Assembly: GCA_902564235.1 (NCBI GenBank)
Contig: CACFAG010000005.1
Coordinates: forward strand, 1 to 64,000
DNA length: 64,000 bases
Reading direction: 5' to 3'
Source: an uncultured Prochlorococcus sp.
GTDB taxonomy: Bacteria > Cyanobacteriota > Cyanobacteriia > PCC-6307 > Cyanobiaceae
Shown: positions 19,579 to 28,795 of the stretch, in pieces
Layout: every line of letters begins with the position of its first letter
Position numbering within the stretch: position 1 is the stretch's first letter
Made by a program: the position numbers and the translations under genes
Notes under the pieces: model-generated
Told to the model about the DNA's origin: nothing
The model's input: only the letters and a program-made list of their open reading frames with translations
Database searches by the model: none

Positions 19579-22335
19579 ATGACAGAGATGAATGATCAAT
19601 TATCTTTAGAGAATTATTCACCTTTTGAAGTAGAGAAAAAGTGGCAAGAAAAATGGGAAAGTCTAAAGGCGTTTAGTCCTAAACCTGAGGACGATGGTGA
19701 TCCTTTTTGTATTGTTATTCCACCACCAAATGTAACTGGATCTTTGCATATGGGGCATGCATTTAATACGGCTTTGATAGATGTTGTAGTACGTTTTCAA
19801 AGACTTTTAGGCAAGAATGTTTTGTGTTTACCAGGAACTGATCATGCTTCAATAGCTGTTCAAACTATTCTCGAAAAACAATTAAAAAGTGAAGGCAAAA
19901 CAAGCGACGATATTGGAAGAGATGAATTTCTTAAAAGAGCATGGAACTGGAAAGAACAAAGTGGTGGCAGAATAGTTTCTCAATTAAAGAGAATAGGATA
20001 TTCTGTTGACTGGACTAGAGAAAGATTTACTCTTGATCAAAAATTAAATGAAGCAGTTATTGAGGCTTTTAATATTCTCTATAAAAAGAATTTAATTTAT
20101 AGAGGCGAATATTTAGTTAATTGGTGCCCTGAATCTCAATCTGCCGTGAGTGATCTTGAAGTTGAAATGCAAGAAGTAAATGGTCATTTATGGCATTTTA
20201 AATACCCTTTAATTTCTGAAAGTGGTGAACAGTTAGATAAGTACTTAGAAGTTGCAACAACAAGACCAGAAACTCTTTTGGGTGATACTGCTGTGGCAGT
20301 TAATCCTGATGATGATAGATATAAAGAATTTATTGGTGTCAAAGTAAAAGTTCCTTTCGTTGATAGAGAAATACCTATTATCGCTGATTCACATGTTGAT
20401 AAAGGTTTTGGTACGGGTTGTGTGAAGGTTACTCCTGCACATGATCCAAATGATTTTGCAATAGGAAAAAGGCATAATTTAAAACAGATTAATGTAATGA
20501 ACAAAGATGGAACATTAAATATTAATGCAGGTATTTTTCAAAATTTAGATAGATATGAGGCTAGAAAGAAAATTATCAAAGAATTGGATAACTTAGGCCT
20601 TTTGACAAAGATAGAGGATTATAAACATACTGTTCCTTTTTCTGATAGAGGTAAGGTGCCAATTGAACCTTTATTGTCAACACAATGGTTTTTGAAAATG
20701 GATGATATATCACAAGGATGTCTTAATGAAATTGATTCTAAAAAACCATCGTTTATTCCTTCACGCTGGGAAAAAGTTTATAAGGATTGGTTAAAGAATA
20801 TTAATGATTGGTGTATTAGTCGGCAATTGTGGTGGGGGCACCAAATTCCAGCGTGGTATGTTTTAGATGAATCTCAAGACTCAATAGAGCAAAATACTCC
20901 ATATATCGTTGCAAGAAATGAAGAGGATGCCTTAATAGAAGCTAATAAAAAATTTGGATTAAATATTAAATTGGTCCGTGATAAAGATGTTTTGGATACA
21001 TGGTTTTCAAGTGGTTTATGGCCTTTCTCAACTCTTGGTTGGCCAAATACAAATGATTCGGATTTTAAAAAATGGTATCCAAATAGTGTTCTTGTTACTG
21101 GTTTCGATATTATTTTCTTCTGGGTGGCAAGAATGACAATGATGGGAAAAACTTTTACAAATAATATTCCTTTTAAGGATGTTTATATTCATGGTCTAGT
21201 TCGAGATGAAAACAATAAAAAAATGAGTAAAAGTTCAGGTAATGGTATTGATCCAATACTATTAATTGATAAATATGGTTCTGATGCTCTACGATTTGCT
21301 TTAATTCGAGAAGTTGCAGGCGCTGGACAAGATATCCGACTTGATTTTGATAGGAAAAAAGATACGTCTTCAACAGTTGAAGCTTCAAGAAATTTTGCGA
21401 ATAAATTATGGAATGCAACTAAATTTGTGTTAATTAATAAAACCTTTAATAATAATCATTCGCTTCATGAGAGTGATGAAATTTCTTTAGAGTTATCTGA
21501 TAAGTGGATTTTATCGAAATTGAACCAGGTAAATATAAAAGTCACTGCTTTGTTGAAAGAATATAAATTGGGAGAATCTGCCAAACTTCTATATGAATTT
21601 ACGTGGAATGATTTTTGTGACTGGTATGTAGAATTTGCTAAACAAAGGTTTAATAATAAAGATACTAAAAATAGACAAATATCTGAAAAAGTTTTAATAA
21701 AAGTGCTCAATGATATTTTGGTAATGATTCATCCTTTTATGCCGCACATTACTGAGGAACTTTGGCATGTGCTGCAACTAAAACCAGATAATGCATTATT
21801 ATCTCTTCAAAAATGGCCAATTCACGAAAATAAATTTGTTGATAATAAGCTTGATAATTCCTTTCAGCAACTCTTTGAAATTATTAGGTTGATTAGAAAT
21901 TTGAGAGCTGAATTAGGTCTTAAGCCATCAGAAAAAGGTCCTGTATATTTAATTTCAGACAATGATGAATTGATTGATTTTTTAAAAACTTTAGTTGATG
22001 ATATTCAAACTTTAAGTAGATCTTCTGAAGTATTTATTTTCAAAACTAATACTGTTGATAAAAAAGAGTTTGCTAAATCTTTTTCAGGGATAATTAGTGA
22101 TTTAGAGGTTTACTTACCTTTTCAGGATTTTGTAAATATAGATGCATTAAATGAAAGGTTAACCAAGGATTTAAAAAAGGTAACTATTGAATTAGACAAT
22201 TTAAATAAGAGATTATCTAATAAAAATTTCGTTGATAAGGCTCCAAAAGATATTGTTGACGAATGCAGATTTAAATTAAATGAGGTTTCGGTACAAAAGG
22301 AAAGAATCACTAAAAAACTAGAACTTTTGAATTGA
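19579..22335 (+). CDS. valS: Valyl-tRNA synthetase
   Basis: This is a 918-residue class Ia synthetase. The HIGH-type motif is PPPNVTGSLHMGHAFNTAL near residue 47, and the KMSKS motif is NNKKMSKSSGNGIDP near residue 545. The editing (CP1) domain is present at about residues 190-340 (ATTRPETLLGDTAVAVNP), followed by WCISRQLWWGHQIPAWY. A C-terminal coiled coil (about 855-918) contains the LNKRLSNKNFVDKAPKDIV segment typical of ValRS. ATG 19579 is taken as start, with another ATG three codons later. The cognate tRNA-Val lies just upstream. Confidence 0.98.
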   Translation: MTEMNDQLSLENYSPFEVEKKWQEKWESLKAFSPKPEDDGDPFCIVIPPPNVTGSLHMGHAFNTALIDVVVRFQRLLGKNVLCLPGTDHASIAVQTILEKQLKSEGKTSDDIGRDEFLKRAWNWKEQSGGRIVSQLKRIGYSVDWTRERFTLDQKLNEAVIEAFNILYKKNLIYRGEYLVNWCPESQSAVSDLEVEMQEVNGHLWHFKYPLISESGEQLDKYLEVATTRPETLLGDTAVAVNPDDDRYKEFIGVKVKVPFVDREIPIIADSHVDKGFGTGCVKVTPAHDPNDFAIGKRHNLKQINVMNKDGTLNINAGIFQNLDRYEARKKIIKELDNLGLLTKIEDYKHTVPFSDRGKVPIEPLLSTQWFLKMDDISQGCLNEIDSKKPSFIPSRWEKVYKDWLKNINDWCISRQLWWGHQIPAWYVLDESQDSIEQNTPYIVARNEEDALIEANKKFGLNIKLVRDKDVLDTWFSSGLWPFSTLGWPNTNDSDFKKWYPNSVLVTGFDIIFFWVARMTMMGKTFTNNIPFKDVYIHGLVRDENNKKMSKSSGNGIDPILLIDKYGSDALRFALIREVAGAGQDIRLDFDRKKDTSSTVEASRNFANKLWNATKFVLINKTFNNNHSLHESDEISLELSDKWILSKLNQVNIKVTALLKEYKLGESAKLLYEFTWNDFCDWYVEFAKQRFNNKDTKNRQISEKVLIKVLNDILVMIHPFMPHITEELWHVLQLKPDNALLSLQKWPIHENKFVDNKLDNSFQQLFEIIRLIRNLRAELGLKPSEKGPVYLISDNDELIDFLKTLVDDIQTLSRSSEVFIFKTNTVDKKEFAKSFSGIISDLEVYLPFQDFVNIDALNERLTKDLKKVTIELDNLNKRLSNKNFVDKAPKDIVDECRFKLNEVSVQKERITKKLELLN

Positions 22336-22337
22336 GA

Positions 22338-22934
22338 ATGAATATATTTCTTGAAAATATTTATAATTTGTCTTTTTTTTTTAATACTGGTTTTGGGATC
22401 TTTTCGTTTGTTTGTATTTATATTTTAATTGTTTTATTAATACTTCCAGCCTCTTGGTTATCTTTATTATCAGGTTTTTTATATGGCTCATATTTAGGAT
22501 CAATTATCGTTTTCATTTCCGCTTCCATTGGAGCATCAGTTGCTTTTTTTGTATCAAAAAGTTTTTTTGCAAAAAAGCTAAAAAATCTTTTTAGGCGTTA
22601 TCCAAAATTAAGTGTCATGGAAAAAGTATTAGAAAAAGGCGGACTTAAATTAATTTTTTTAGCGAGATTATCGCCGATATTTCCCTTCAGTATTCTTAAT
22701 TATTTTTATGGTTTGAATAATGTTAAATTTAGAGATTTTGCTCTTGGTCTTCTTGGAATAATTCCAGGAACTTTTCTTTATTGCTCAATAGGTAGTTTGG
22801 CAAAAAGTATTCAGGAGTTAAAAAATGTGCAATCACCTAATAATTTATATATTACTACCATTGGAATTATTTCAACTTTTTTAGTTGTATATTTCTCAGC
22901 TAAATACTCAAGAGAATATTTTGAAAAATCTTAA
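22338..22934 (+). CDS. TVP38/TMEM64-type (SNARE-associated/DedA-like) membrane protein
   Basis: This 198-residue integral membrane protein has about five hydrophobic segments. The VTT-domain signature is seen as SGFLYGSYLGSIIVFISASIGASVAFFVSK (positions about 48-78), ARLSPIFPFSILNYFYGL near residue 115, and a later PGTFLYCSIGS. Family members are implicated in lipid scrambling or membrane homeostasis; the specific role here is unknown. The ATG is 3 bp after the valS stop, so it is probably read from the same transcript. TTG 22332, overlapping the valS stop, is an alternative start. Confidence 0.82.
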   Translation: MNIFLENIYNLSFFFNTGFGIFSFVCIYILIVLLILPASWLSLLSGFLYGSYLGSIIVFISASIGASVAFFVSKSFFAKKLKNLFRRYPKLSVMEKVLEKGGLKLIFLARLSPIFPFSILNYFYGLNNVKFRDFALGLLGIIPGTFLYCSIGSLAKSIQELKNVQSPNNLYITTIGIISTFLVVYFSAKYSREYFEKS

Positions 22935-22938
22935 GAAT

Positions 22939-23091
22939 TTACTCTTTAATATTCCAATCTCTAATTGATGCAATTAAGATAAACCACAAAAGCCTTAATT
23001 TACCTAGTAAAGTTTTGTTGGCTTTTAATTCGATATATTTTGTTTGTCCACAAGGTGTTTTTATGAAGTTGAAAACTGTTTTCTTCGTCAT
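22939..23091 (-). CDS. Small unknown protein, 50 residues, one hydrophobic segment
   Basis: An open frame on the minus strand runs from ATG 23091 to TAA 22939. It reads MTKKTVFNFIKTPCG, then a basic stretch, then LLWFILIASIRDWNIKE. The middle is lysine-rich and the C-terminal third is hydrophobic, as in a small membrane-associated protein. It ends 4 bp from the convergent TVP38 gene and follows the ligase on the same strand after a 118 bp gap. It fills an otherwise empty interval and has ordinary codon use for the window. I do not recognise it. It could be a lineage-specific small protein or a chance frame. Confidence 0.45.
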   Translation of the reverse strand: MTKKTVFNFIKTPCGQTKYIELKANKTLLGKLRLLWFILIASIRDWNIKE

Positions 23092-23209
23092 AAGTCTCTC
23101 AAAAAGTCCTAATAATTATTCTTATATTTTATAGCCAATATTTTTATTTTTTTTATTTAAAAACCACATTTTTCTTTGACTACTTTGTTGAATATTATTT
23201 TTTAAAAAT

Positions 23210-24538
23210 TTAAACTTTTTCTCCATCTTTAAATCCTCTAAAGCATTTAAATCTTGGAAACCTAAGACTAAAAGCCATGGCATCCTTTGACTTGGTTTTG
23301 GCATCAGCTCTGATTTCTACAAGTTGACCAACCAGATAATTACGTTTTGACCAATATTCTTCCCGTTGGATATCACTAAATCCGCTTCCGCAACTAAGAC
23401 TGTATTCATACCCATCATCTTCTCCTTCTACCAGGATTGCTCCCAGTCTCCCTTTGTTGCGGCCTGTACCTTCCTCAACCGATACAACTTTTAAAGTGAC
23501 TTCAATGAAAGGTTTTGCTTTTAACCAACTGTGTGTTCTTTTACATTCATACATAGCATCAGGATCTTTAATCATTACTCCTTCATAACCACCTTCTACA
23601 GCAGATTTATTCAGCTCTACAAATCTTTTTTGTCCTACAATAGTGTCGAGATCTACATTTTCCCATTCAAGTGTTTGTATATGTTTTAGAAGCATAGAAT
23701 GTTTTGCTACCCATTCTTTTACTAATAAACTTCTTTTTGTTTGACTAGTGTTCCATCTCCCTTTTTGAAAGTTTTCAAGGGGACATAAGTCAAATAGGTG
23801 GAGAACTGCGTCTTTGGTTTGTTTGCCATCTTTTCTATGTACCTGTTTCATTAAATCTTGAAAGTTAGCGCTCATCACTTCACCATCGAGTACTAAGTCA
23901 TAAGGCGCTGGGTCTTCCTTTAAGGCGTTTTCAATTTCTGAGATAATATGACCAAAATTATGAAATTGTTTCCCATTACGAGAAAACATTTCTACTTTAT
24001 TTTGTCTAATAATAGTTAAGACGCGTACACCATCTAATTTGATTTCAATTTGCTTTTTTCCTATCATTTTTTTTTCATGATTTGCACTGTCATGAGCTAA
24101 AGGACAAGAAAAAATAGGAATAGAATATTTGGGAAATTTCTTTGCTATCTTGTTGATTGTTTTTTCAGATACACCACATCTAAGATCTTTAATTAAAACT
24201 CGTCTATAAAATCCATTCCACTCTTCTTTTGTTGCAGATTCCATAGCCGTAAGAATTGCATCGCGAGCAGCGTGACCAGTAAGCTCTCTTTGAATAAGCT
24301 TATTGGCTAATTTTCTAAAATCTTCCCATAAAAAATTTTGATTTTTTTCGGTCTCTTTCTCAGGGACAATTTTTACACCAAAAGTTACCAATGGATCAAG
24401 TGCCATACGTATACCCTCAAAAAAATCATCTAGACCTTCCTCCATTGCTTCTGAGATAATTTTTTCTTTATCTAATCTACTTGGGTGTAATTCTAATTGA
24501 TGTATTATTTCTTCTTTAAACAATTCTTTTTGCCTCAC
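23210..24538 (-). CDS. ATP-dependent DNA ligase (phage-like)
   Basis: This 442-residue nucleotidyltransferase seals nicks using ATP. The motif order is complete: motif I EIKLDGVR with the adenylated lysine near residue 167, motif III SRNGK near 187, motif IIIa LVLDGEV near 216, motif IV YEGVMIKDP near 318, motif V WLKAKP near 338, and an OB-fold domain from about 345 to the end. The roughly 150-residue N-terminal helical domain and the EGGYEGVMIKDPDA block resemble ligases of T4-like phages more than the short bacterial LigD/Lig forms. The start is GTG 24538, 9 bp after the upstream 139-residue gene. Its partner pathway is unknown; there is no Ku gene in the window. Confidence 0.9.
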   Translation of the reverse strand: MRQKELFKEEIIHQLELHPSRLDKEKIISEAMEEGLDDFFEGIRMALDPLVTFGVKIVPEKETEKNQNFLWEDFRKLANKLIQRELTGHAARDAILTAMESATKEEWNGFYRRVLIKDLRCGVSEKTINKIAKKFPKYSIPIFSCPLAHDSANHEKKMIGKKQIEIKLDGVRVLTIIRQNKVEMFSRNGKQFHNFGHIISEIENALKEDPAPYDLVLDGEVMSANFQDLMKQVHRKDGKQTKDAVLHLFDLCPLENFQKGRWNTSQTKRSLLVKEWVAKHSMLLKHIQTLEWENVDLDTIVGQKRFVELNKSAVEGGYEGVMIKDPDAMYECKRTHSWLKAKPFIEVTLKVVSVEEGTGRNKGRLGAILVEGEDDGYEYSLSCGSGFSDIQREEYWSKRNYLVGQLVEIRADAKTKSKDAMAFSLRFPRFKCFRGFKDGEKV

Positions 24539-24547
24539 AAGAAATTA

Positions 24548-24967
24548 TCAATTCACTTTAGCTATTCTGTCTATTTTCCAATCATTGTCAGTTTTTGCAA
24601 AAGTAAAATCTAATGGGAGCTCATCTTGTTTGTCTTCTGATTTTAAATTCAAAGTTATTATGATTTGATCTTCTTGGACTCTAGGTCTTCCTGATTTTAA
24701 ATTTCTGTATTTATTGAGGTTTAAACTAGCTAAAAATTTAAGAAAGTCTTGTCGTTTTACATGAGTTTTATAAGTTTTTGTAGTCAAACCATAAGCTGCA
24801 TCAATTCTGCCAGCAGCTATTTGATCGAAAAACTTTCTTACTAATGGATTAATTCCTCTGGCGCTTATAACTAATTTAACTGCATTAAAAGTCCAAAAAG
24901 AAACTAGTACAGCTCCGCCAACTAATAATGCTTTAATTCCGATATCTTTAACTAGTGTTGCATCCAT
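24548..24967 (-). CDS. Unknown membrane-anchored protein with an NTF2-like C-terminal region
   Basis: This 139-residue protein has one hydrophobic N-terminal helix (residues about 8-34, GIKALLVGGAVLVSFWTFNA). A soluble domain follows with VRKFFDQIAAGRIDAAYGLT and a later DFTFAKTDNDWKIDRIAKV. The pattern of a helix carrying FDQI..G....AY followed by curved strands ending in W-K-I resembles small NTF2-like/DUF4864-type domains, but this is a fold guess. It precedes the ATP-dependent ligase by 9 bp and is probably cotranscribed. No catalytic residues are recognised. Confidence 0.6.
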   Translation of the reverse strand: MDATLVKDIGIKALLVGGAVLVSFWTFNAVKLVISARGINPLVRKFFDQIAAGRIDAAYGLTTKTYKTHVKRQDFLKFLASLNLNKYRNLKSGRPRVQEDQIIITLNLKSEDKQDELPLDFTFAKTDNDWKIDRIAKVN

Positions 24968-25052
24968 GTTAATTTGAGTTTTTTATTACTTTAAGAAAAG
25001 AAATCGTTTTTGATGGCTTTTTTTGTCAAAATAATACTAATTTTAATCCATA

Positions 25053-25580
25053 ATGCCTGTAATTCCTCTTTTACCCTTATTTCATAGATTTAATAGCCAA
25101 TATTTTGAAAATTCTTTAACGGCTAATAATTACTCTTTAGTAAAAGTTAGATGGAGTGATAATAGATTAAAAACTACTGCTGGTTTTTACAAAAGAAAAA
25201 GTATTAATGGTTTTATAGATTCTGAAATTATCTTATCGAAACCTATCTTGAGTAAATTATCCACTAGCGAAATAAACAGTACTTTATGTCATGAAATGAT
25301 TCATGCATGGGTAGATAGGATATTAAAGAAAAATGAGATACATGGTCCAAATTTCCTAGAAAAGATGCATGAAATTAATTCAAAAGAGAAGAATTTTCAA
25401 ATTGCTGTAAGGCACTCATTTCCTATAGAAAGGAGAGAATTAAAATATATTGGAACTTGTCAACATTGTGGTGAGAAATTTTTTTACAGAAAAAGAATAA
25501 AGAACATAGCCTGTAAAAAATGTTGTGTAAATTTTTTTAATGGATCATGGAATAAAAAGTGTTTAATTTTGTTTGATTAG
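25053..25580 (+). CDS. SprT-like zinc metalloprotease-fold protein
   Basis: This 175-residue protein carries the zincin motif HEMIHAW at residues 80-86, with a third histidine in HGPNF near 97, and a C-terminal zinc ribbon with Cys136, Cys139, Cys154 and Cys157. It begins LFHRFNSQYFENSL, the usual SprT start where the fold packs on the catalytic helix. Eukaryotic Spartan uses this fold to cleave DNA-protein crosslinks; the bacterial role is unclear. It is divergent from the ligase and its partner, across 85 bp, which makes a DNA-repair link an appealing but unproven inference. Confidence 0.83.
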   Translation: MPVIPLLPLFHRFNSQYFENSLTANNYSLVKVRWSDNRLKTTAGFYKRKSINGFIDSEIILSKPILSKLSTSEINSTLCHEMIHAWVDRILKKNEIHGPNFLEKMHEINSKEKNFQIAVRHSFPIERRELKYIGTCQHCGEKFFYRKRIKNIACKKCCVNFFNGSWNKKCLILFD

Positions 25581-25648
25581 AAATAATTAGATGTGTTTTT
25601 GTTTCTATCTTTGGAATGTAATTTATATTTTAAAAAGAACAATAATTT

Positions 25649-26212
25649 ATGGATTCAAGGAGAATTAGAAATCTTAGAAATAGTTTTGATAGAAATATTG
25701 TTGATAAACAAGTTGATAAAATTTTTGAAACTGGAAGACAATTCGTTGATGGAGTATCTGGTGCTAGGCCAGGTAAAAGAAGGAACTCAGATTTTCAAGG
25801 AATAACAAGTAAGAGTGTTAAAAAAGTAGGAAGATGGGTATCTGAAAAAGTGGATTTATTTTTTGATGAAGAAAATGATGATTGGAATGATGAGAATTTT
25901 TATGATGATCAAAGCGATATTAAGACATTTTCCAGAGAATCAAATTCTTACGAATCTACTACAAAGTATTCAAAAAGACCGTTAGAAGCAATATCTTTAA
26001 GGCCACTAAAAAATTTACAGACAACTGAGCAAAAAAAATTACCTTTTGTGAAAGAGAGTAAGGAAGAAGATTGGCCAGATGAAATGGATTTCAGAGTTGA
26101 AAGATGGCAAAGAGCTTCAGAAAATGAGAATAATACTTCGAGAGATCAATCAATCCAACAAGTTCAGTCAAAATCGAGAAATCTTCCCAGATCAAGAAGA
26201 AGAAGAGTATAG
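25649..26212 (+). CDS. Unknown hydrophilic protein with acidic centre and basic tail
   Basis: This 187-residue protein is not recognised. Residues 1-70 are moderately ordered and positively charged, with GVSGARPGKRRNSDFQGI and KVGRWVSEKVDLFFDEEN. Residues about 71-90 are Asp/Glu-rich (DDWNDENFYDDQ), and the rest is low-complexity polar sequence ending in PRSRRRRV. The charge blocks suggest an RNA- or DNA-associated or partly disordered protein. It starts at ATG 25649 and its last 21 bp overlap the convergent chorismate lyase gene. Its length, position between same-style genes and codon use support a real gene. Confidence 0.65.
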   Translation: MDSRRIRNLRNSFDRNIVDKQVDKIFETGRQFVDGVSGARPGKRRNSDFQGITSKSVKKVGRWVSEKVDLFFDEENDDWNDENFYDDQSDIKTFSRESNSYESTTKYSKRPLEAISLRPLKNLQTTEQKKLPFVKESKEEDWPDEMDFRVERWQRASENENNTSRDQSIQQVQSKSRNLPRSRRRRV

Positions 26213-26734
26213 TTTGGCAAATTCTTTAATTCCTGAATAACCCAGTAAAGTTTCTAAATTTGGATTGAAAACTTCCCTTATAATTGTTAAGGGTTTTTTG
26301 TCTCGAAAAAATCTGTAATTTCTTGACCAGAATGGACCTTTAAAGCAAAATTGATCTTCTAACCATTTTGCATTCACAAGTGAAATACGATCAACTTCTC
26401 TAAATAATTCTGATCTGTCTTGTGTCAAATTCTTCCAAATTGGCTCTTCTTTAGCTTTTAAATTTTCACTCACTTGATCTGCATTCCACCAACTTTCTGC
26501 CCATGCTAGGTTTTTATTATTGCTTTTAATCCATACTTGTCTTCTAATTAAAGGGCCATTTAACTGATTCAATTCTGTAGGGCCTTCTTGAGTGGATAGA
26601 GGATCTAATTGCATTGAAATTAATTTAATTTTTGTCTCTTGATTAGTTAAAAGCTGCAGGTGTCTAGTTGGACTTCCATCCCCAAGCAGCATTAATTTCC
26701 ATGGACCAGATATTTTTGGGAGTGAATTCTTCAC
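26192..26734 (-). CDS. Chorismate pyruvate-lyase family protein (UbiC-like)
   Basis: This 180-residue frame from GTG 26734 has the UbiC/DUF98-type pattern GPWKLMLLGDGSPTRHLQLLT, LIRRQVWI, AESWWN, and late REVFNP. In cyanobacteria such an enzyme converts chorismate to 4-hydroxybenzoate for plastoquinone. The frame stays open for 27 further codons upstream to the mnmG stop and reads LFNSPKILWEEKASNFLV, which looks like the missing N-terminal strand of the family. That extension has no ATG, GTG or TTG. The true start is therefore uncertain: GTG 26734 would give a truncated fold. Aromatic supply links it to the DAHP synthase in the window. Confidence 0.75.
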   Translation of the reverse strand: MKNSLPKISGPWKLMLLGDGSPTRHLQLLTNQETKIKLISMQLDPLSTQEGPTELNQLNGPLIRRQVWIKSNNKNLAWAESWWNADQVSENLKAKEEPIWKNLTQDRSELFREVDRISLVNAKWLEDQFCFKGPFWSRNYRFFRDKKPLTIIREVFNPNLETLLGYSGIKEFAKLYSSSS

Positions 26735-26815
26735 TAAAAAATTAGAGGCTTTTTCTTCCCATAAAATTTTTGGAGAGTTAAAAAGTTTATAATTCAGTGC
26801 TATGACGGAGTGCTT

Positions 26816-28783
26816 TTAAGATGATAACTTTTTTTTAGTAAAAATATTTGCCTTATCTTTTTTTATCTCTCTTATTTTTAGCCAAACAAGTAAAGCAGTT
26901 AAATCAGCTTTGCTAACTCCAGGAATTTTTGAAGCATCGCCAAAATTTTTTGGCTTTATCTTATTTAAATTTTCTCTAGCTTCTAAAGATAATGTATCTA
27001 TCTTTTCGTAATTTATTTCTTGAGGTAGAGATTTACAGCTTTGACGATTTATTTGTTCAATGTTGTTTTTTTGTCTTTTAAGATAGCCCTCGTATTTAAT
27101 ATCTATTTCAACACCCTCTTGTATTGAAGAAGCTATATTTTTTTTAGTCAAATTATATTTAATTAAATCTGAATAATGAAAGTTTGGTCTTTTTAAGAGT
27201 TCTTTCAAAGTTGTTGAGCCTTTGATTTTTGATCCCGTGGCTGATTCTAGTTTTTTTGATATTTCATCCGTGTTTTTTAAACGAGTGTTTTGTAATCTTA
27301 ATTTCTCTTCTTCAAGGAGTTTCATTTTTTCTTGATAGACCGACCATCTTTTCTCATCAATTAGCCCTATTTCATAACCTAATGGGGTTAATCGCCGATC
27401 TGCATTATCTCCTCGAAGGGTCAACCTGTATTCACTCCTACTAGTAAGAACTCTATATGGTTCTTTGAGATCTTTGGTAATTAAATCATTAATCATTGTT
27501 CCTATATAGCTGCTTTCTCTAGTGAAGATTATTGGATCTTTTTTGTTTAGTTTTCTTGTCGCATTGACTCCGGCTACTAATCCTTGAGCTGCTGCTTCTT
27601 CATAACCAGTAGTTCCATTAATTTGTCCAGCGCTAAATAAATATTCAATTTCTTTCGTTTCGAGTGATGTTTGGAGTTGTGTTGCAGGTATATAGTCATA
27701 CTCGACAGCATAAGCTGGTCGCAACATTTTACATTCATTTAATCCAGGTAAGGTTCTTAGAAGTTCTAATTGAATATTTTCAGGTAAACCTGTAGAGAAA
27801 CCTTGAACATATATTTCAGGGGTATTAATTCCTTCAGGCTCTAAGAAAATTTGATGTGATTCTTTATCAGCAAATTTAACGATTTTATCTTCAATTGATG
27901 GACAATATCTTGGCCCCTTACTATCAATAAAACCGCCGTAAATGGGAGTTAAATGTAAATTGTCTCGAATTAGTTGATGTGTTTTGGTAGTTGTTCTTGT
28001 TATATGACAACTAACTTGGGGCATATTATTTTTGATATCTGGATCAAACGAAAAATATTTATCTTCTGCAGTACTTGGTTGAATATCTAATTCATCAAAA
28101 ATGATACTTCTTTTATCAACTCTTGCTGGAGTTCCTGTTTTTAAACGTTCTGTTTTGATACCAATTTCGTGTAAATTTTGAGTAAGACCTTTTGCTGCTT
28201 GTTCACCCGATCTACCAGCTGACATTGATTTATTTCCTATCCATATTCTGCCTTCTAAGAACGTACCAGCTGTGATGATTACTGATCTTGCTGAATAATA
28301 ACTACCAAAGAAAGTTTTTACACCCTTTATTCTTTTTTTTACAATTTTTTTTGAGTTTAATCCAATTTCTTCAGTTTTTGCAATATCTAGTTCAGTAATC
28401 ATTGCTTCTTTTAAAGATAAATTTTCTGTATTTTGTAGTATTTCAATCATCTTTTTTGAGTATTCTCTTTTATCTGTTTGAGCTCTTAATGCCCATACAG
28501 CTGGGCCTCTACTTGCATTTAATATTCTTTTTTGTATAGCTGTCTCATCGGCTAATTTACCAATAATTCCACCTAATGCATCAACTTCATGTACCAACTG
28601 ACTTTTTGCCGGCCCGCCAACTGCAGGGTTGCAAGGTTGCCAGGCAATCCTATCTAAATTGATTGTAAATAAGGCTGTAGAAAATCCTAATTTTGCTGTT
28701 GTTATAGCTGCTTCGCATCCTGCATGTCCTCCACCAATAACGATGATGTCAAAAGATTCATTTGTTGCTTTATGAACTTGCAT
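26816..28783 (-). CDS. mnmG: tRNA uridine-5-carboxymethylaminomethyl modification enzyme MnmG (GidA)
   Basis: This 655-residue FAD protein works with MnmE to modify wobble U34 of several tRNAs. The dinucleotide-binding motif [13 protein letters not shown] is at residues 14-26, followed by [22 protein letters not shown], the [11 protein letters not shown] block near 175, and the C-terminal helical tRNA-binding domain with [14 protein letters not shown] near 625. Length is within the family range. The stop TAA at 26816 is in the same frame as the following chorismate lyase frame. It lies 12 bp after dnaB. MnmE is not in the window. Confidence 0.97.
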   Translation of the reverse strand: MQVHKATNESFDIIVIGGGHAGCEAAITTAKLGFSTALFTINLDRIAWQPCNPAVGGPAKSQLVHEVDALGGIIGKLADETAIQKRILNASRGPAVWALRAQTDKREYSKKMIEILQNTENLSLKEAMITELDIAKTEEIGLNSKKIVKKRIKGVKTFFGSYYSARSVIITAGTFLEGRIWIGNKSMSAGRSGEQAAKGLTQNLHEIGIKTERLKTGTPARVDKRSIIFDELDIQPSTAEDKYFSFDPDIKNNMPQVSCHITRTTTKTHQLIRDNLHLTPIYGGFIDSKGPRYCPSIEDKIVKFADKESHQIFLEPEGINTPEIYVQGFSTGLPENIQLELLRTLPGLNECKMLRPAYAVEYDYIPATQLQTSLETKEIEYLFSAGQINGTTGYEEAAAQGLVAGVNATRKLNKKDPIIFTRESSYIGTMINDLITKDLKEPYRVLTSRSEYRLTLRGDNADRRLTPLGYEIGLIDEKRWSVYQEKMKLLEEEKLRLQNTRLKNTDEISKKLESATGSKIKGSTTLKELLKRPNFHYSDLIKYNLTKKNIASSIQEGVEIDIKYEGYLKRQKNNIEQINRQSCKSLPQEINYEKIDTLSLEARENLNKIKPKNFGDASKIPGVSKADLTALLVWLKIREIKKDKANIFTKKKLSS

Positions 28784-28795
28784 TATAGGATCGAT

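Noticed and set aside
23122..23304. A 60-codon minus-strand frame overlapping the ligase 3' end
   Set aside because: It uses another frame across the ligase C-terminus, has no motif, and its start lies inside conserved ligase sequence.
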